This document shows, piece by piece, positions 24,570-33,207 of a stretch of DNA of 64,000 nt. The translations under genes and the position numbers were made by a program. Origin of the DNA: Pseudanabaena sp. FACHB-2040. GTDB taxonomy: Bacteria > Cyanobacteriota > Cyanobacteriia > Phormidesmidales > Phormidesmidaceae. How positions within the stretch are numbered: position 1 is the first letter of the stretch; each line of letters starts with the position of its first letter. The notes under the pieces are model-generated. The model had not been told where the DNA came from, ran no database searches, and saw only the letters and a list, made by a program, of their open reading frames with translations. Location: positions 992,001-1,056,000 of the forward strand of contig NZ_JACJQO010000005.1 of assembly GCF_014696715.1 (NCBI RefSeq), written 5' to 3'.

Positions 24570-24679
24570 CTGCAAATGCTCCCAACAGGCTGCGCTGCTT
24601 TAATCTGCAGTTAATCCTCGGCTCAGGCCCCCTGATTACAATGGGGGCTAGTTTCAGCCCTCATAACCAGGAGAGAGAC

Positions 24680-25852
24680 ATGGCACGGAGTTTGTTGGAA
24701 CAGCTTCGAGAGATGACCATCGTCGTTGCCGATACGGGCGATATTCAAGCTATTGAAAAGTTCACCCCGCGCGACGCCACGACGAACCCTTCCCTAATTG
24801 CAGCTGCGGCTCAAATGCCCCAGTATCAGGAAATCGTCGATGAAACTTTGCTAAAAGCTAAGAGCGATGCCGGTTCTGGAGCGTCGGACAAAGAAATTGC
24901 CAACCTGGCCTTTAAGCGACTGGCCGTAGCTTTTGGCCTGAAGATTCTCGAAATTATTCCAGGCCGGGTTTCTACCGAAGTCGATGCTCGTTTGTCCTAT
25001 GACACTGAAGCCACTCTCGCCATTGCCCGTGACCTGATCGCTCAATATGAAGCAGCAGGGGTAAGTCGCGATCGCATCCTCATCAAGATTGCCTCCACTT
25101 GGGAAGGCATCAAAGCTGCCGAAGTTCTCGAAAAAGAGGGCATTCACTGCAACCTCACCTTGCTATTTGGCCTGCACCAAGCTATTGCTTGCGCCGAAGC
25201 AGGCATCACGCTGATTTCGCCCTTTGTGGGCCGCATTCTTGACTGGCATGTCAAAGAAACCGGCAGAGACTACGCGCCCCAAGAAGATCCGGGCGTCATC
25301 TCCGTCACCACTGTCTATAACTACTACAAAAAGTTTGGCTACCAAACCGAAGTTATGGGCGCTAGCTTCCGCAACCTCGGCGAAATTTGCGAACTGGCCG
25401 GGTGTGACCTGCTAACTATCTCCCCCAAACTGCTCGACCAGCTCAACAGCACCGAAGCCGAGCTAATTCGTAAACTTGATCCTGAAAAAGCCGCCAGCAT
25501 GGATATCGAGCGCATCCCCATGGATGAAGCCAGCTTCCGCCAGATGCACGCTGAAGACCGCATGGCCTCCGAAAAACTCGATGAAGGCATCAAAGGCTTT
25601 AGCAAAGCCTTAGAAACCCTGGAGCAGTTCCTCGCCGAACGGCTAACTCAACGGCTAGAAGGCGAAAAGAAGGTCAACCACGCTGCCGATGACTTGTTCC
25701 AAGCCTATGACCTCGATGGCGACGGCTTTATCACTCGCGAGGAGTGGCTCGGCACCGATGCTGTCTTCGATGCCCTCGATATCGACCACGACGGCAAACT
25801 CACCCCGGCTGAGATCGGCTCCGGCCTAGGATCAGCATTTCAGGTCGTCTAA
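24680..25852 (+). CDS. tal: Transaldolase with C-terminal EF hands
   Basis: A 390-residue enzyme of the pentose phosphate pathway. ATNPSL near residue 35, the Schiff-base lysine in [12 protein letters not shown] and [11 protein letters not shown] identify a TalB-type barrel of about 320 residues. The last 50 residues add a pair of EF hands: the first loop runs [12 protein letters not shown], the second [12 protein letters not shown], each with the oxygen-rich positions filled. The fusion is known from cyanobacterial transaldolases, and calcium control is inferred. AGGAGAG precedes the chosen ATG; an upstream in-frame start would add 13 unconserved residues. Confidence 0.92.
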   Translation: MARSLLEQLREMTIVVADTGDIQAIEKFTPRDATTNPSLIAAAAQMPQYQEIVDETLLKAKSDAGSGASDKEIANLAFKRLAVAFGLKILEIIPGRVSTEVDARLSYDTEATLAIARDLIAQYEAAGVSRDRILIKIASTWEGIKAAEVLEKEGIHCNLTLLFGLHQAIACAEAGITLISPFVGRILDWHVKETGRDYAPQEDPGVISVTTVYNYYKKFGYQTEVMGASFRNLGEICELAGCDLLTISPKLLDQLNSTEAELIRKLDPEKAASMDIERIPMDEASFRQMHAEDRMASEKLDEGIKGFSKALETLEQFLAERLTQRLEGEKKVNHAADDLFQAYDLDGDGFITREEWLGTDAVFDALDIDHDGKLTPAEIGSGLGSAFQVV

Positions 25853-26082
25853 AGGCAGGGCATTTGAATAGAGACACAGGGAGGAGAAGACGCGGGGAAA
25901 GGGAGAGATTTGTAAAACCAATACCTTCTACCTGAACTGCTTATAGCCAACTCCTCCTCATCTCGCCCCTTGTTAGTCCAGTGTTACGGGATAATGACAA
26001 GGGGGCATTGAGCATGCTGAGATTGGACTAGGGGTTCTCCAGCAGTAGCCGCCCGCTTCTGATAGTCCTCTGCTGGTTCCTC

Positions 26083-27420
26083 ATGGCTTATTACATTGCA
26101 CCTCGGTTTCTCGACAAGCTGGCTGTCCATATCACCAAGAATTTTCTGGATTTGCCGGGGGTGCGGATGCCGCTCATTCTCGGGGTCCACGGGCGCAAGG
26201 GCGAGGGCAAAACCTTCCAGTGTGAGCTGGTGTATGAGCGCATGGGCATAGAGGCCGTCCACATTTCAGGCGGCGAGCTAGAAAGCCCCGATGCGGGTGA
26301 CCCGGCCCGGCTGATTCGCTTGCGCTACCGAGAGGCGGCTGAGCTGGTGCGGGTACGCGGAGTGATGACTGTGCTAATGATTAATGACCTCGATGCGGGG
26401 GCGGGCCGCTTCGATGCCATGACCCAGTACACGGTCAACACGCAGCTGGTCAACAACACGCTGATGAACATCGCCGACACCCCCACAAACGTGCAATTGC
26501 CCGGCAGCTACGATGAAACGCCGATTCGCCGGGTGCCGATTATTGTTACCGGCAACGACTTCTCGACCCTCTATGAACCGCTAATTCGAGAAGGGCGGAT
26601 GGAGAAGTTTTACTGGGAGCCCGACCGGGATGACCGGGTGGGTATCGTCAGCGGCATTTTTGAGCCCGACAACCTCAGCAAAAGAGATATCGAAACCCTA
26701 GTCGATACCTTCCCAACCCAGGCGATTGACTTTTATGGGGCAATGCGATCGCAAATCTACGACGAGCAAATCCGCAGTTTCATCTACGAAGTCGGTCTAG
26801 ACAACGTCTCTCGCCGCGTCGTTAACTCCACCAATCCGCCCACCTTCCGCAAACCCGACTTTAGCGTGCCCCACCTGATCGAAGTCGGCCATCGCATTGT
26901 CCGCGAACAGCAGCGAGTCCAGACCATGCGCCTAGGCGACCAGTACAACCGAGCCCTGCGGGAAAAATCGGGTCGAGATGCCCCCTCACCAACAGACCAG
27001 GCGGCTCTTCCCCAAGATCCTTTCTACCGGGCTTATCAGGGACCAGGAAATGGCCATCAGCAGCCCCCTTCCCCTGCAATGGCCTCAGGCGCAACAGCCT
27101 CAGCTCCAGCTTGCCCCATAGACAGCCCCCCTACCTCAACCAACGGCGCAACTAACGGCAAGCTCAAGCCCGAAACCATAGACCAGATGAAGCAGCTCCT
27201 CAACCAGGGCTACCGCGTTGGTATAGAACACGTTGATCAGCGCCGCTTCCGCACCAACGCTTGGCAAACCTGCGCCTCCATTCAAACCAAAGACATCGGT
27301 GAAGCAACTGCCGCCCTAGAGAAATGCCTGGGCAGCTTTCCCAATGAGTACGTGCGGATCATTGGTGTCGATTCCAAGTCGAAGCAGCGGATTTTGGAGC
27401 AGATTATTCAAAGGCCATAG
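26083..27420 (+). CDS. rca: RuBisCO activase with small-subunit-like C-terminal domain
   Basis: A 445-residue AAA+ protein. Walker A is GRKGEGKT (37-44) and LMINDLDAGAGR is Walker B. The N-terminal 290 residues match cyanobacterial RuBisCO activase. A disordered Pro/Ser/Gln-rich linker (about 310-360) leads to an 80-residue domain, VGIEHVDQRRFRTNAWQTC and onward, of the RuBisCO small-subunit-like type also found in CcmM. That tail should recruit the protein into carboxysomal RuBisCO condensates, while the AAA+ ring removes inhibitory sugar phosphates. No RuBisCO genes lie nearby. Confidence 0.92.
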   Translation: MAYYIAPRFLDKLAVHITKNFLDLPGVRMPLILGVHGRKGEGKTFQCELVYERMGIEAVHISGGELESPDAGDPARLIRLRYREAAELVRVRGVMTVLMINDLDAGAGRFDAMTQYTVNTQLVNNTLMNIADTPTNVQLPGSYDETPIRRVPIIVTGNDFSTLYEPLIREGRMEKFYWEPDRDDRVGIVSGIFEPDNLSKRDIETLVDTFPTQAIDFYGAMRSQIYDEQIRSFIYEVGLDNVSRRVVNSTNPPTFRKPDFSVPHLIEVGHRIVREQQRVQTMRLGDQYNRALREKSGRDAPSPTDQAALPQDPFYRAYQGPGNGHQQPPSPAMASGATASAPACPIDSPPTSTNGATNGKLKPETIDQMKQLLNQGYRVGIEHVDQRRFRTNAWQTCASIQTKDIGEATAALEKCLGSFPNEYVRIIGVDSKSKQRILEQIIQRP

Positions 27421-27423
27421 AAA

Positions 27424-27470
27424 GCGGGGAGTAGGGAGTGAGGGAGCAGGTAAGCAAGGGAGCAGGGGCT
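27424..27470. repeat. Purine-rich low-complexity stretch
   Basis: Between the activase stop and the DinB-like gene lies a GGGAG(T/C)A-like G/A-rich run, a kind of intergenic low-complexity sequence common in filamentous cyanobacteria. No gene or terminator is seen in it. Confidence 0.4.
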
Positions 27471-27524
27471 AAACGTTTTTCCCTAAACCTTCAAAAGCTA
27501 CAGCTGTCTCCTCCGCCCCCTTAC

Positions 27525-28028
27525 TCACCACGGCGCATCCGGCAACCACGGAATGTCGGTAGCGCCATAGTCATAACCGAGCTGGCTCAGCAGTGTGGTC
27601 AGCTGTCCCCGATGATGGGTCTGGTGGTTGAACAGGTGGGTTACCAGTACCCAGGTTGGCAGCACTCGGGTTTTGCCGTCCACGTTGCTGGTGTACTCAA
27701 AAGGTTGGGCCAACCACTCCTCTGAGAGCGCAGCTGCCCAGCTCAAGATCTCCTGATCCATTGCTTCCCGTTGAGAGCGCAAATCATCAAAATCTTCGTA
27801 GAGGTCTTGCCCCATCTGCTTGAGCGAGGGGAGCTTTCTCTGAAATCGCTCCATCCAGGCGCGATCGCCGTAGAGCAAGTGATTCAAGGTGCCGTGAATT
27901 GACCCAAAAAAGGCTCCCCGATCTTGCTTGCGGGGCTCATCGGGGATGCTTGCGCACACCTTGTACAGCCGCTCATTCATCCACTGGTTATAGGTTGCCA
28001 AGGCATAGCAGTAATCAGGCGTAATCAT
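27525..28028 (-). CDS. DinB/YfiT-family metal-binding protein
   Basis: A 167-residue four-helix protein. His in GTLNHLLYGD and the pair in HLFNHQTHHRGQ supply the three metal-binding histidines of the DinB/YfiT superfamily. Members include thiol-dependent transferases and hydrolases; this one's activity is unknown. It lies downstream of ureB on the same strand but 213 nt away, occupying the place where ureC would be expected in a standard urease operon. Confidence 0.82.
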   Translation of the reverse strand: MITPDYCYALATYNQWMNERLYKVCASIPDEPRKQDRGAFFGSIHGTLNHLLYGDRAWMERFQRKLPSLKQMGQDLYEDFDDLRSQREAMDQEILSWAAALSEEWLAQPFEYTSNVDGKTRVLPTWVLVTHLFNHQTHHRGQLTTLLSQLGYDYGATDIPWLPDAPW

Positions 28029-28241
28029 ATGGGGTGCAGGCTTCGAGGCATTGTAGGGCGGGCATTGTCCACCAAAATTTGGGGTTAATCTCTAGCTCCC
28101 GTCACCTCTATCTTCACAAAAGACTCAACCCAAAACTATCAATATCTTCTTCCATATTTATCGGCTTGCCCGATGGCTTTAAAGGCAAAGTATTGCAGAG
28201 GATCCCTTGCCAGTTGCGATGCTGCCCGCAATGCTTTGCCC

Positions 28242-28547
28242 CTAGAGTGCACCATTAATCCTGGCGTTAAACCCATAGACCTGGCGTTCCCCGACTAAGG
28301 GCACCAACGTCACCTCGCGCTCATCTCCCGGTTCAAAACGCACTGCCGTGCCCGCCGGAATATCTAGCCGCATGCCTCGCGCTTGGTCACGGTCAAAGCT
28401 CAGGGCATCATTCACCTCAAAAAAGTGAAAGTGGGAACCGATTTGAATCGGTCGGTCGCCCGTATTGGCAACGGCCAAGGTCACCGTCGGCCTACCGGCA
28501 TTCAGCTCGATTGTACCCTCTGCGGGTATCAGCTCTCCTGGAATCAT
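28242..28547 (-). CDS. ureB: Urease subunit beta
   Basis: A 101-residue urease beta subunit starting [11 protein letters not shown] and carrying the conserved [10 protein letters not shown] and YGFNARING segments. It assembles with UreA and UreC into the nickel urease. Its ATG overlaps the stop of the S41 protease gene by 4 bp, so it is translationally coupled to the protease rather than to ureA. No ureC follows; the next 210 nt hold nothing recognisable. Confidence 0.93.
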   Translation of the reverse strand: MIPGELIPAEGTIELNAGRPTVTLAVANTGDRPIQIGSHFHFFEVNDALSFDRDQARGMRLDIPAGTAVRFEPGDEREVTLVPLVGERQVYGFNARINGAL

Positions 28548-29608
28548 GACCTTACTCCTAGCTGGCTAATTAAATCCTGTCGCTGCTGGTTGAGTTCCCG
28601 CTCGGCAGTCTGAAGCGCTTCCTCTAGCTCCCGTCGGAAGGCAGGTTCTTGAACCCCTTCTAGAAGCTGGGTCAGCACAATCAGATGGGCTGTCTTGGGA
28701 GCCAGTTCTGCAGGCACCTTCACATCGGGAATTACCCCGGTTCCGTTCCAGTTGGTGCCCGTAATAGGATTAATGGCCCGCCCATTGGGAATGAAGACCC
28801 AGAAGTGGTCGTGAAGCCGATGGCCCGACCCCGGATGGGCACCGCCCCGGCTTGTTTCACCTACAATCGTTGCTCGCTGATGGGTTTGTAGGTTATAGGC
28901 AAATTCTTCTGCTGCCGAAAATGTTGTCTGCCCGATCAGCACAAAAACCGGCTTGTCGAGATAGCGCTGACCGGGCACGTAGGGCAGGGTCCACCACTGG
29001 TGAGTCGAGTCCGTCGTTCGCCAGTAGAGATCGTTCAGGTGTAGAGACGGGTAGGCCGGAAACAAATAGCTGCACAGGAGCGCTACCATGCCTGGGGAGC
29101 CACCTCGGTTATGGCGCAAATCGATAATTAGAGCGCTGGTATGGGCCAAAAAGGCCATTGCTGCGGCTGCCGTTTCTCCCGCAAACTCTGGCGGCTCAAA
29201 GCCAAACAGCTCCAGATAGCCGACGTTGCCGCGCCACCGCTCAACCCGGTTGAAGTCAAAGTTACGCAGGCTGCTCAAGTGCTGCTGACGGGCGATTTCG
29301 GCGGGCGTCGGCTCTGCTGCTGGTTCTAGGTGGGGCAGGGGGTCGGGGCTAAAGTAGAGCCGCAGCTGGGGGTCTTGGCTGAGGGTCTGCAGTTGAGCGG
29401 TTACGGTGTCAGCCAGCTGCATCCCGCCAGTAACGTCTCCATAGCCGCCGTTGGCCAGCCGCTGCTGGATATCCTGCCGGATTTGCTCAGCTACCTCTGG
29501 GAAAACATAGCTGTCTAGCTGGTCTAGCAACCCAGTCAGTACGGCCTGTCGCACTGCCGGGTCGAGGGGAAAATCTTCTGGAGAGGAGTCGGCAGCAGGT
29601 TGAGACAT
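28544..29608 (-). CDS. S41-family (IRBP/tail-specific type) peptidase inside the urease genes
   Basis: A 354-residue protein. The N-terminal 120 residues resemble the helical domain of IRBP-like and tricorn-like S41 proteins. The catalytic core has [22 protein letters not shown] and the Ser nucleophile in [11 protein letters not shown], with a plausible Lys/Glu environment downstream ([11 protein letters not shown]). No signal peptide is evident from the chosen ATG at 29608, which lies 7 nt after the ureA stop; a longer in-frame start inside ureA (29656) exists. The gene is sandwiched between ureA and ureB and overlaps ureB by 4 bp. Any role in urease maturation or turnover is inference. Confidence 0.82.
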   Translation of the reverse strand: MSQPAADSSPEDFPLDPAVRQAVLTGLLDQLDSYVFPEVAEQIRQDIQQRLANGGYGDVTGGMQLADTVTAQLQTLSQDPQLRLYFSPDPLPHLEPAAEPTPAEIARQQHLSSLRNFDFNRVERWRGNVGYLELFGFEPPEFAGETAAAAMAFLAHTSALIIDLRHNRGGSPGMVALLCSYLFPAYPSLHLNDLYWRTTDSTHQWWTLPYVPGQRYLDKPVFVLIGQTTFSAAEEFAYNLQTHQRATIVGETSRGGAHPGSGHRLHDHFWVFIPNGRAINPITGTNWNGTGVIPDVKVPAELAPKTAHLIVLTQLLEGVQEPAFRRELEEALQTAERELNQQRQDLISQLGVRS

Positions 29609-29615
29609 TGGGCCT

Positions 29616-29918
29616 CTAGCGGATCGGATTGTGGACAGTGACCAGTTTAGTCCCATCCGGGAACGTTGCTTCTACCTGAACCTCGTGGATCATCTCTGCT
29701 ACCCCGTCCATTACCTCATCTCGCGCCAGCAGGGTGGTGCCATAGGCCATCAACTCTGCCACGGTCTGACCATCGCGCGCCCCTTCTAAAATAGCGGCAG
29801 AAATATAGGCAACTGATTCTGGATGGTTGAGCTTGAGGCCCCGGTTTTTGCGCCGTTCTGCCAAAAGCGCTGCCGTAAAGATGAGGAGCTTATCTTTTTC
29901 TTGGGGTGTCAGCTGCAT
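29616..29918 (-). CDS. ureA: Urease subunit gamma
   Basis: A 100-residue urease gamma subunit, complete from [11 protein letters not shown] to VTVHNPIR, with ARRDKNRG-like ([15 protein letters not shown]) and [11 protein letters not shown] segments. It combines with UreB and UreC. It is separated from ureD by 195 nt containing a HIP1 site and no clear terminator, and is followed 7 nt later by the S41 protease gene. Confidence 0.94.
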   Translation of the reverse strand: MQLTPQEKDKLLIFTAALLAERRKNRGLKLNHPESVAYISAAILEGARDGQTVAELMAYGTTLLARDEVMDGVAEMIHEVQVEATFPDGTKLVTVHNPIR

Positions 29919-30113
29919 AGGGGTGGTTAAGTAAAAATGGGTCGGGCAGAGCCTGCGCCACGGGGAGAAAACAGACCGATATCAGGCCAGGAAAACCTGA
30001 CTAGAAGGCTAGTCCCAATATCAAGGACAGTTTAGAGGATTTCTGCTGGAATTTCCTATGCGATCGCAACCTCCCCCTCTACCGCTCCCGAAAGGTCAAT
30101 TCCGCGTTTCCCC

Positions 30114-30974
30114 TCAAACCCCCCATATCCGAGAAACACAAGCCGGTCGCCCTAAATAAACAGGCCGCAAACAGCTCCAAAGCGCCACAAACCACTGCCG
30201 CGCCATCTGACTTGAAGGGCCTCGGTAGCGACAGAGCAGCCCCTGCTGTAGCCGCGTTATCCCCACCTCTGCCGGGGCATTCGGTCGCTTCAAAGCCCGC
30301 AGCTTTTCCAGGTCGTCAGAAGTTGGGGTATAGCCCACTAGCACCAAAGAAGCCAATACGGGATGCCCAGCCAATCCATGCAGGTTAGTTAGCGTTTCAC
30401 TACCACCTGCCAGAAACTGCCGGTCTAGCCATAGCGGTCGGCCCGCCTGCCAGATCTCTAAATGGGATCGCCAATGGCCCTGTTGAAAGGTTTCGCCCCG
30501 AGCGCTGCGGCCAAAGCGGGTGATGTCCCACCCCAGCCAAATGCTTCCTGCTGTCAGATCAACTCGGGTCTGCTGATAAAAGTGGGCTCCGTTAAACACA
30601 ATGGTTTCCTGGGGCAGCCATTCCAAACAAGTGTTTTCTGATAGGGCAAGCTGCGTGACTTGCTGGGCCGTTTGGCCCTGGCTACGGTAAATCTTATTGG
30701 CCGCCGCTGAAGTAACTAGGGCGCGGCTGGTTGGGGCTAGATCGGCTTCAATGTGAATGCGATCGCTACCCACCATGCCCCCTGCCGTATGCACCAGCAC
30801 ACTGTGACAGACCGAGTCGCCTTCTGGGTAGAGGGGCTTTTGCAGCTTCAAAGGAGCCTGAGCATAGTTCTGAGCCAGCACAGTCTTACCTTGATCATGG
30901 GCATAGACCAGCCGAGCTGAGCCACGCCAAAATTGGGCAGAGTCGGAGGGTAGGGTTGCAGGGTTGGAGGCCAT
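30114..30974 (-). CDS. ureD: Urease accessory protein UreD
   Basis: A 286-residue UreD, the scaffold that with UreF and UreG delivers nickel to apo-urease. Conserved features include HTAGGMVGSDR (about residues 67-77), AANKIYRS and LEWLPQETIVFNGA. It begins 5 nt after the stop of the Asp/Asn hydroxylase-like gene, so the two are probably co-transcribed. Confidence 0.92.
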   Translation of the reverse strand: MASNPATLPSDSAQFWRGSARLVYAHDQGKTVLAQNYAQAPLKLQKPLYPEGDSVCHSVLVHTAGGMVGSDRIHIEADLAPTSRALVTSAAANKIYRSQGQTAQQVTQLALSENTCLEWLPQETIVFNGAHFYQQTRVDLTAGSIWLGWDITRFGRSARGETFQQGHWRSHLEIWQAGRPLWLDRQFLAGGSETLTNLHGLAGHPVLASLVLVGYTPTSDDLEKLRALKRPNAPAEVGITRLQQGLLCRYRGPSSQMARQWFVALWSCLRPVYLGRPACVSRIWGV

Positions 30975-30979
30975 AGCGA

Positions 30980-31498
30980 CTAAGCAGCTTTGCCTGCCGC
31001 TTGATACCAGGCCGGAGCCTTAAAGTCTAACAGCAGCACGGTACGATGACGCTCATCTAAATTCCAGGCTTCGTGCTCTGAGGTATCGTCAAACACAAGG
31101 CACTTGCCGTTTTCCCAGCGGCGAATCTCTGGCCCCACCCGCAAGCCACAGCGAGGTGGCACATCAATGCCCATGTGGCAGCGCAACACCCCCACCGGCT
31201 TACCGGAGTGGGGCACAATGTGGGCTCCCGGTGCAAGTCGCGAAAAGCCTGCGGTAACCAAGCCCGGAATGGCTCTCACCAGACTGGCTGTGCGGGGGCA
31301 AAGGTCACAGTTAAGGTCGATTTTGACACCCAAAAAATATAGGCCCACAATGTCCCAGCCGGTTCGCTTATCGAGCAAGTATCGCTCTGGGTAGGGTACA
31401 AACACCTCGGGCGGCAGGGCCTCTAGTTCTGCTTTGATGGCGGACCCGTGCTGCTCTAAAGCTGGCACAAACTCAAACTGGCTGGCATCGCAATACAT
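30980..31498 (-). CDS. Aspartyl/asparaginyl beta-hydroxylase-family dioxygenase
   Basis: A 172-residue protein of the Asp/Asn hydroxylase family, 2-oxoglutarate and Fe(II) dependent. The metal His and downstream loop are in IVPHSGKPVG, CHMGIDVP forms a core strand, the second His lies in SEHEAWN, and HRTVLLLDF carries the 2-oxoglutarate-side residues. Family members hydroxylate protein or free amino-acid side chains. It is packed against ureD, so a urease-linked role is possible but unproved. Confidence 0.83.
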   Translation of the reverse strand: MYCDASQFEFVPALEQHGSAIKAELEALPPEVFVPYPERYLLDKRTGWDIVGLYFLGVKIDLNCDLCPRTASLVRAIPGLVTAGFSRLAPGAHIVPHSGKPVGVLRCHMGIDVPPRCGLRVGPEIRRWENGKCLVFDDTSEHEAWNLDERHRTVLLLDFKAPAWYQAAGKAA

Positions 31499-31506
31499 AG
31501 GTCCCC

Positions 31507-31746
31507 CTAGTCGAGGCCGTCTTTGGGCAGAAAAGGTTTCCAGAGAATCAGCCCAACTATAAAGCGGCAGCGGTTGCGCCAGCCCCGAATGCGAGTCGAT
31601 ACCCGCCAGATAAAACGAACATATTCTAGCCCTTGCCCCAGGTCTTGAAGGAGGGTCGAGCGGGTAGACGAGAGGCGAGGCGGTGGACCTTCTAGGGGAG
31701 CAGAGTCAGACAGTTGAGGCGGAAGGGTTGGGGGGGAGGGTTCCAT
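31507..31746 (-). CDS. Small hypothetical protein upstream of the hydroxylase
   Basis: A 79-residue open frame, 8 nt before the hydroxylase start. The first 30 residues are Pro/Ser-rich. The rest is basic and amphipathic (YVRFIWRVSTRIRGWRNR) and ends KPFLPKDGLD. I do not recognise the family. The tight spacing and lack of another gene here favour a real, co-transcribed gene. Confidence 0.45.
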   Translation of the reverse strand: MEPSPPTLPPQLSDSAPLEGPPPRLSSTRSTLLQDLGQGLEYVRFIWRVSTRIRGWRNRCRFIVGLILWKPFLPKDGLD

Positions 31747-31783
31747 AGAGTTGGGAGAAAAGTTTTCGGCTAGAAAGGGCGGA

Positions 31784-32410
31784 CTATGGCTGAAAATAGC
31801 GCTCTGGCAGCGGGGCAGGGCTAAATCCGGCTAGGGACCGAAGATTCTGGCAGCGGATTAGATCGATGGCATTGAGGCCGCTGCGCCCCTCAATGCTGGG
31901 CACGGTTTCGATTACCGTCAGCAGGGCTTGGGCAGCCTCGGCAGCAGTGTAGCCCCGCCGCTGGGCCACCTCAACCGCTCTCTCGTCAGCGGCAGTTTCC
32001 ACTCGCACTCCTCGGCTGGTGCGCCAAAGCTGAACGCCTGCCAGGGTAGCTAGTCCGGCTGCGGTCAAAACTCCCACAGCATCGCCCTGCGACAGTTCAA
32101 ACAGTGTACCGACGATTCCGGTCGCTGCCAAACCCTGGTACCAGCTGGGCCTGAGCAGGTTAACGGCAGTGACCCAACAGATGGTTCTTAGAAACAGCAA
32201 ATCCCGCTGAGGCTCGGTCAACTGCTGCCAAAGTGCCAGATTGAGGGTAACCGGATGAGTTTGGTTCCAGGGTCGAGGGACATCCGCCGAGATCAGGCCA
32301 GGCTGGCTTTCGCTGAGCATCAGCCGGGTCTTCATGCGACCGGAGGCGGGCATTAGATCTCGCAGCCGGTTGATTTCAGCATTTGGGTCAATCACGTTCC
32401 CACTGAACAA
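31784..32410 (-). CDS. DUF3318-family protein
   Basis: A 208-residue protein resembling the cyanobacterial DUF3318 family, starting with INRLRDLMPASGRMKTRL. The middle has a hydrophobic region (about 105-135) that may be membrane associated. The C-terminal part contains ADERAVEVAQRRGYTAAEAAQALL, split here by residues typical of M48-like metallopeptidase relatives but without an HExxH. Function is unknown. Confidence 0.65.
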   Translation of the reverse strand: MFSGNVIDPNAEINRLRDLMPASGRMKTRLMLSESQPGLISADVPRPWNQTHPVTLNLALWQQLTEPQRDLLFLRTICWVTAVNLLRPSWYQGLAATGIVGTLFELSQGDAVGVLTAAGLATLAGVQLWRTSRGVRVETAADERAVEVAQRRGYTAAEAAQALLTVIETVPSIEGRSGLNAIDLIRCQNLRSLAGFSPAPLPERYFQP

Positions 32411-32503
32411 AAACCACTCCCTAGACTATCAGGCATTGACTTTGTTCTGACCCGTCCTTCGAATATTCTGCTATTTCTGACTCAGTACAGCCTAAGCAGA
32501 ACT

Positions 32504-33121
32504 TTAAAGTGCTTTGAGAGTAGGGGCGAGGGATGCGATCGCATCTCCTACCTGAGCCGCGCCAGCGTCTGTCGCTGCCACCGTCAGCAGAAAAACGTTT
32601 TCCCCCTGCTGTTTAGCCAGAATAGTACCCGTGACCGGCGCAGGTGGCGCACTGCCCTGGCTCAGTCGGCCTCTCCAGCCAATCTGCAGACCGCCGCCAT
32701 TAACCGCTTGAAAGCCCGTCGTCTGAAACCCTTCGCCTGAGCCAAAGGCTTCTTCGGCAGCCCGCACCAGAGCCACATCCGGCAACGGATCGGCTGAGCC
32801 TGGAGCTAGTGGCACCACCACCACGGTATAGGCTAGACTGCCATCCGGCCGCTGAAACAGTGGACTACCCCCCGCCGAACTGACGGTCATGGTTTCCAGT
32901 AGACCAATTTCAAAGCGAGCCTGGGGGTCAGTAAAGGTGCCCCCTAACGGCAGCGGGGCTGCCGGGGCTGCCGGAGTCGGTGTAGGAGTCTGAGCTGATA
33001 GCTGCGCCTGAGCCGCTGGCATCCCCCATCGCTGGAAAAGGTTGGCCCCATTACTCAGCACCAGCGCGGCTAGCAGTGCCACCATCGCCAGTGCAGCCCA
33101 CCCGGTCTGACGGATTTTCAT
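32504..33121 (-). CDS. Exported protein of unknown function
   Basis: A 205-residue protein with a signal-like N-terminus (hydrophobic residues about 8-24, possible cleavage after PAAQA near 38). A Thr/Pro/Ala-rich linker leads to a compact 150-residue domain with strands such as YTVVVVPLAPG and GGGLQIGWRG. The fold might be PsbP-like, but I cannot show this. The 3' gene order suggests an independent unit. Confidence 0.6.
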   Translation of the reverse strand: MKIRQTGWAALAMVALLAALVLSNGANLFQRWGMPAAQAQLSAQTPTPTPAAPAAPLPLGGTFTDPQARFEIGLLETMTVSSAGGSPLFQRPDGSLAYTVVVVPLAPGSADPLPDVALVRAAEEAFGSGEGFQTTGFQAVNGGGLQIGWRGRLSQGSAPPAPVTGTILAKQQGENVFLLTVAATDAGAAQVGDAIASLAPTLKAL

Positions 33122-33207
33122 GTCCTACCCCTGTCAGCTGAAATCTTGCCCTAGCATAGCGGCAGATAGACCCTCTGCGCTGAAAAGCAGACGGTTTTTA
33201 ACGCGCC

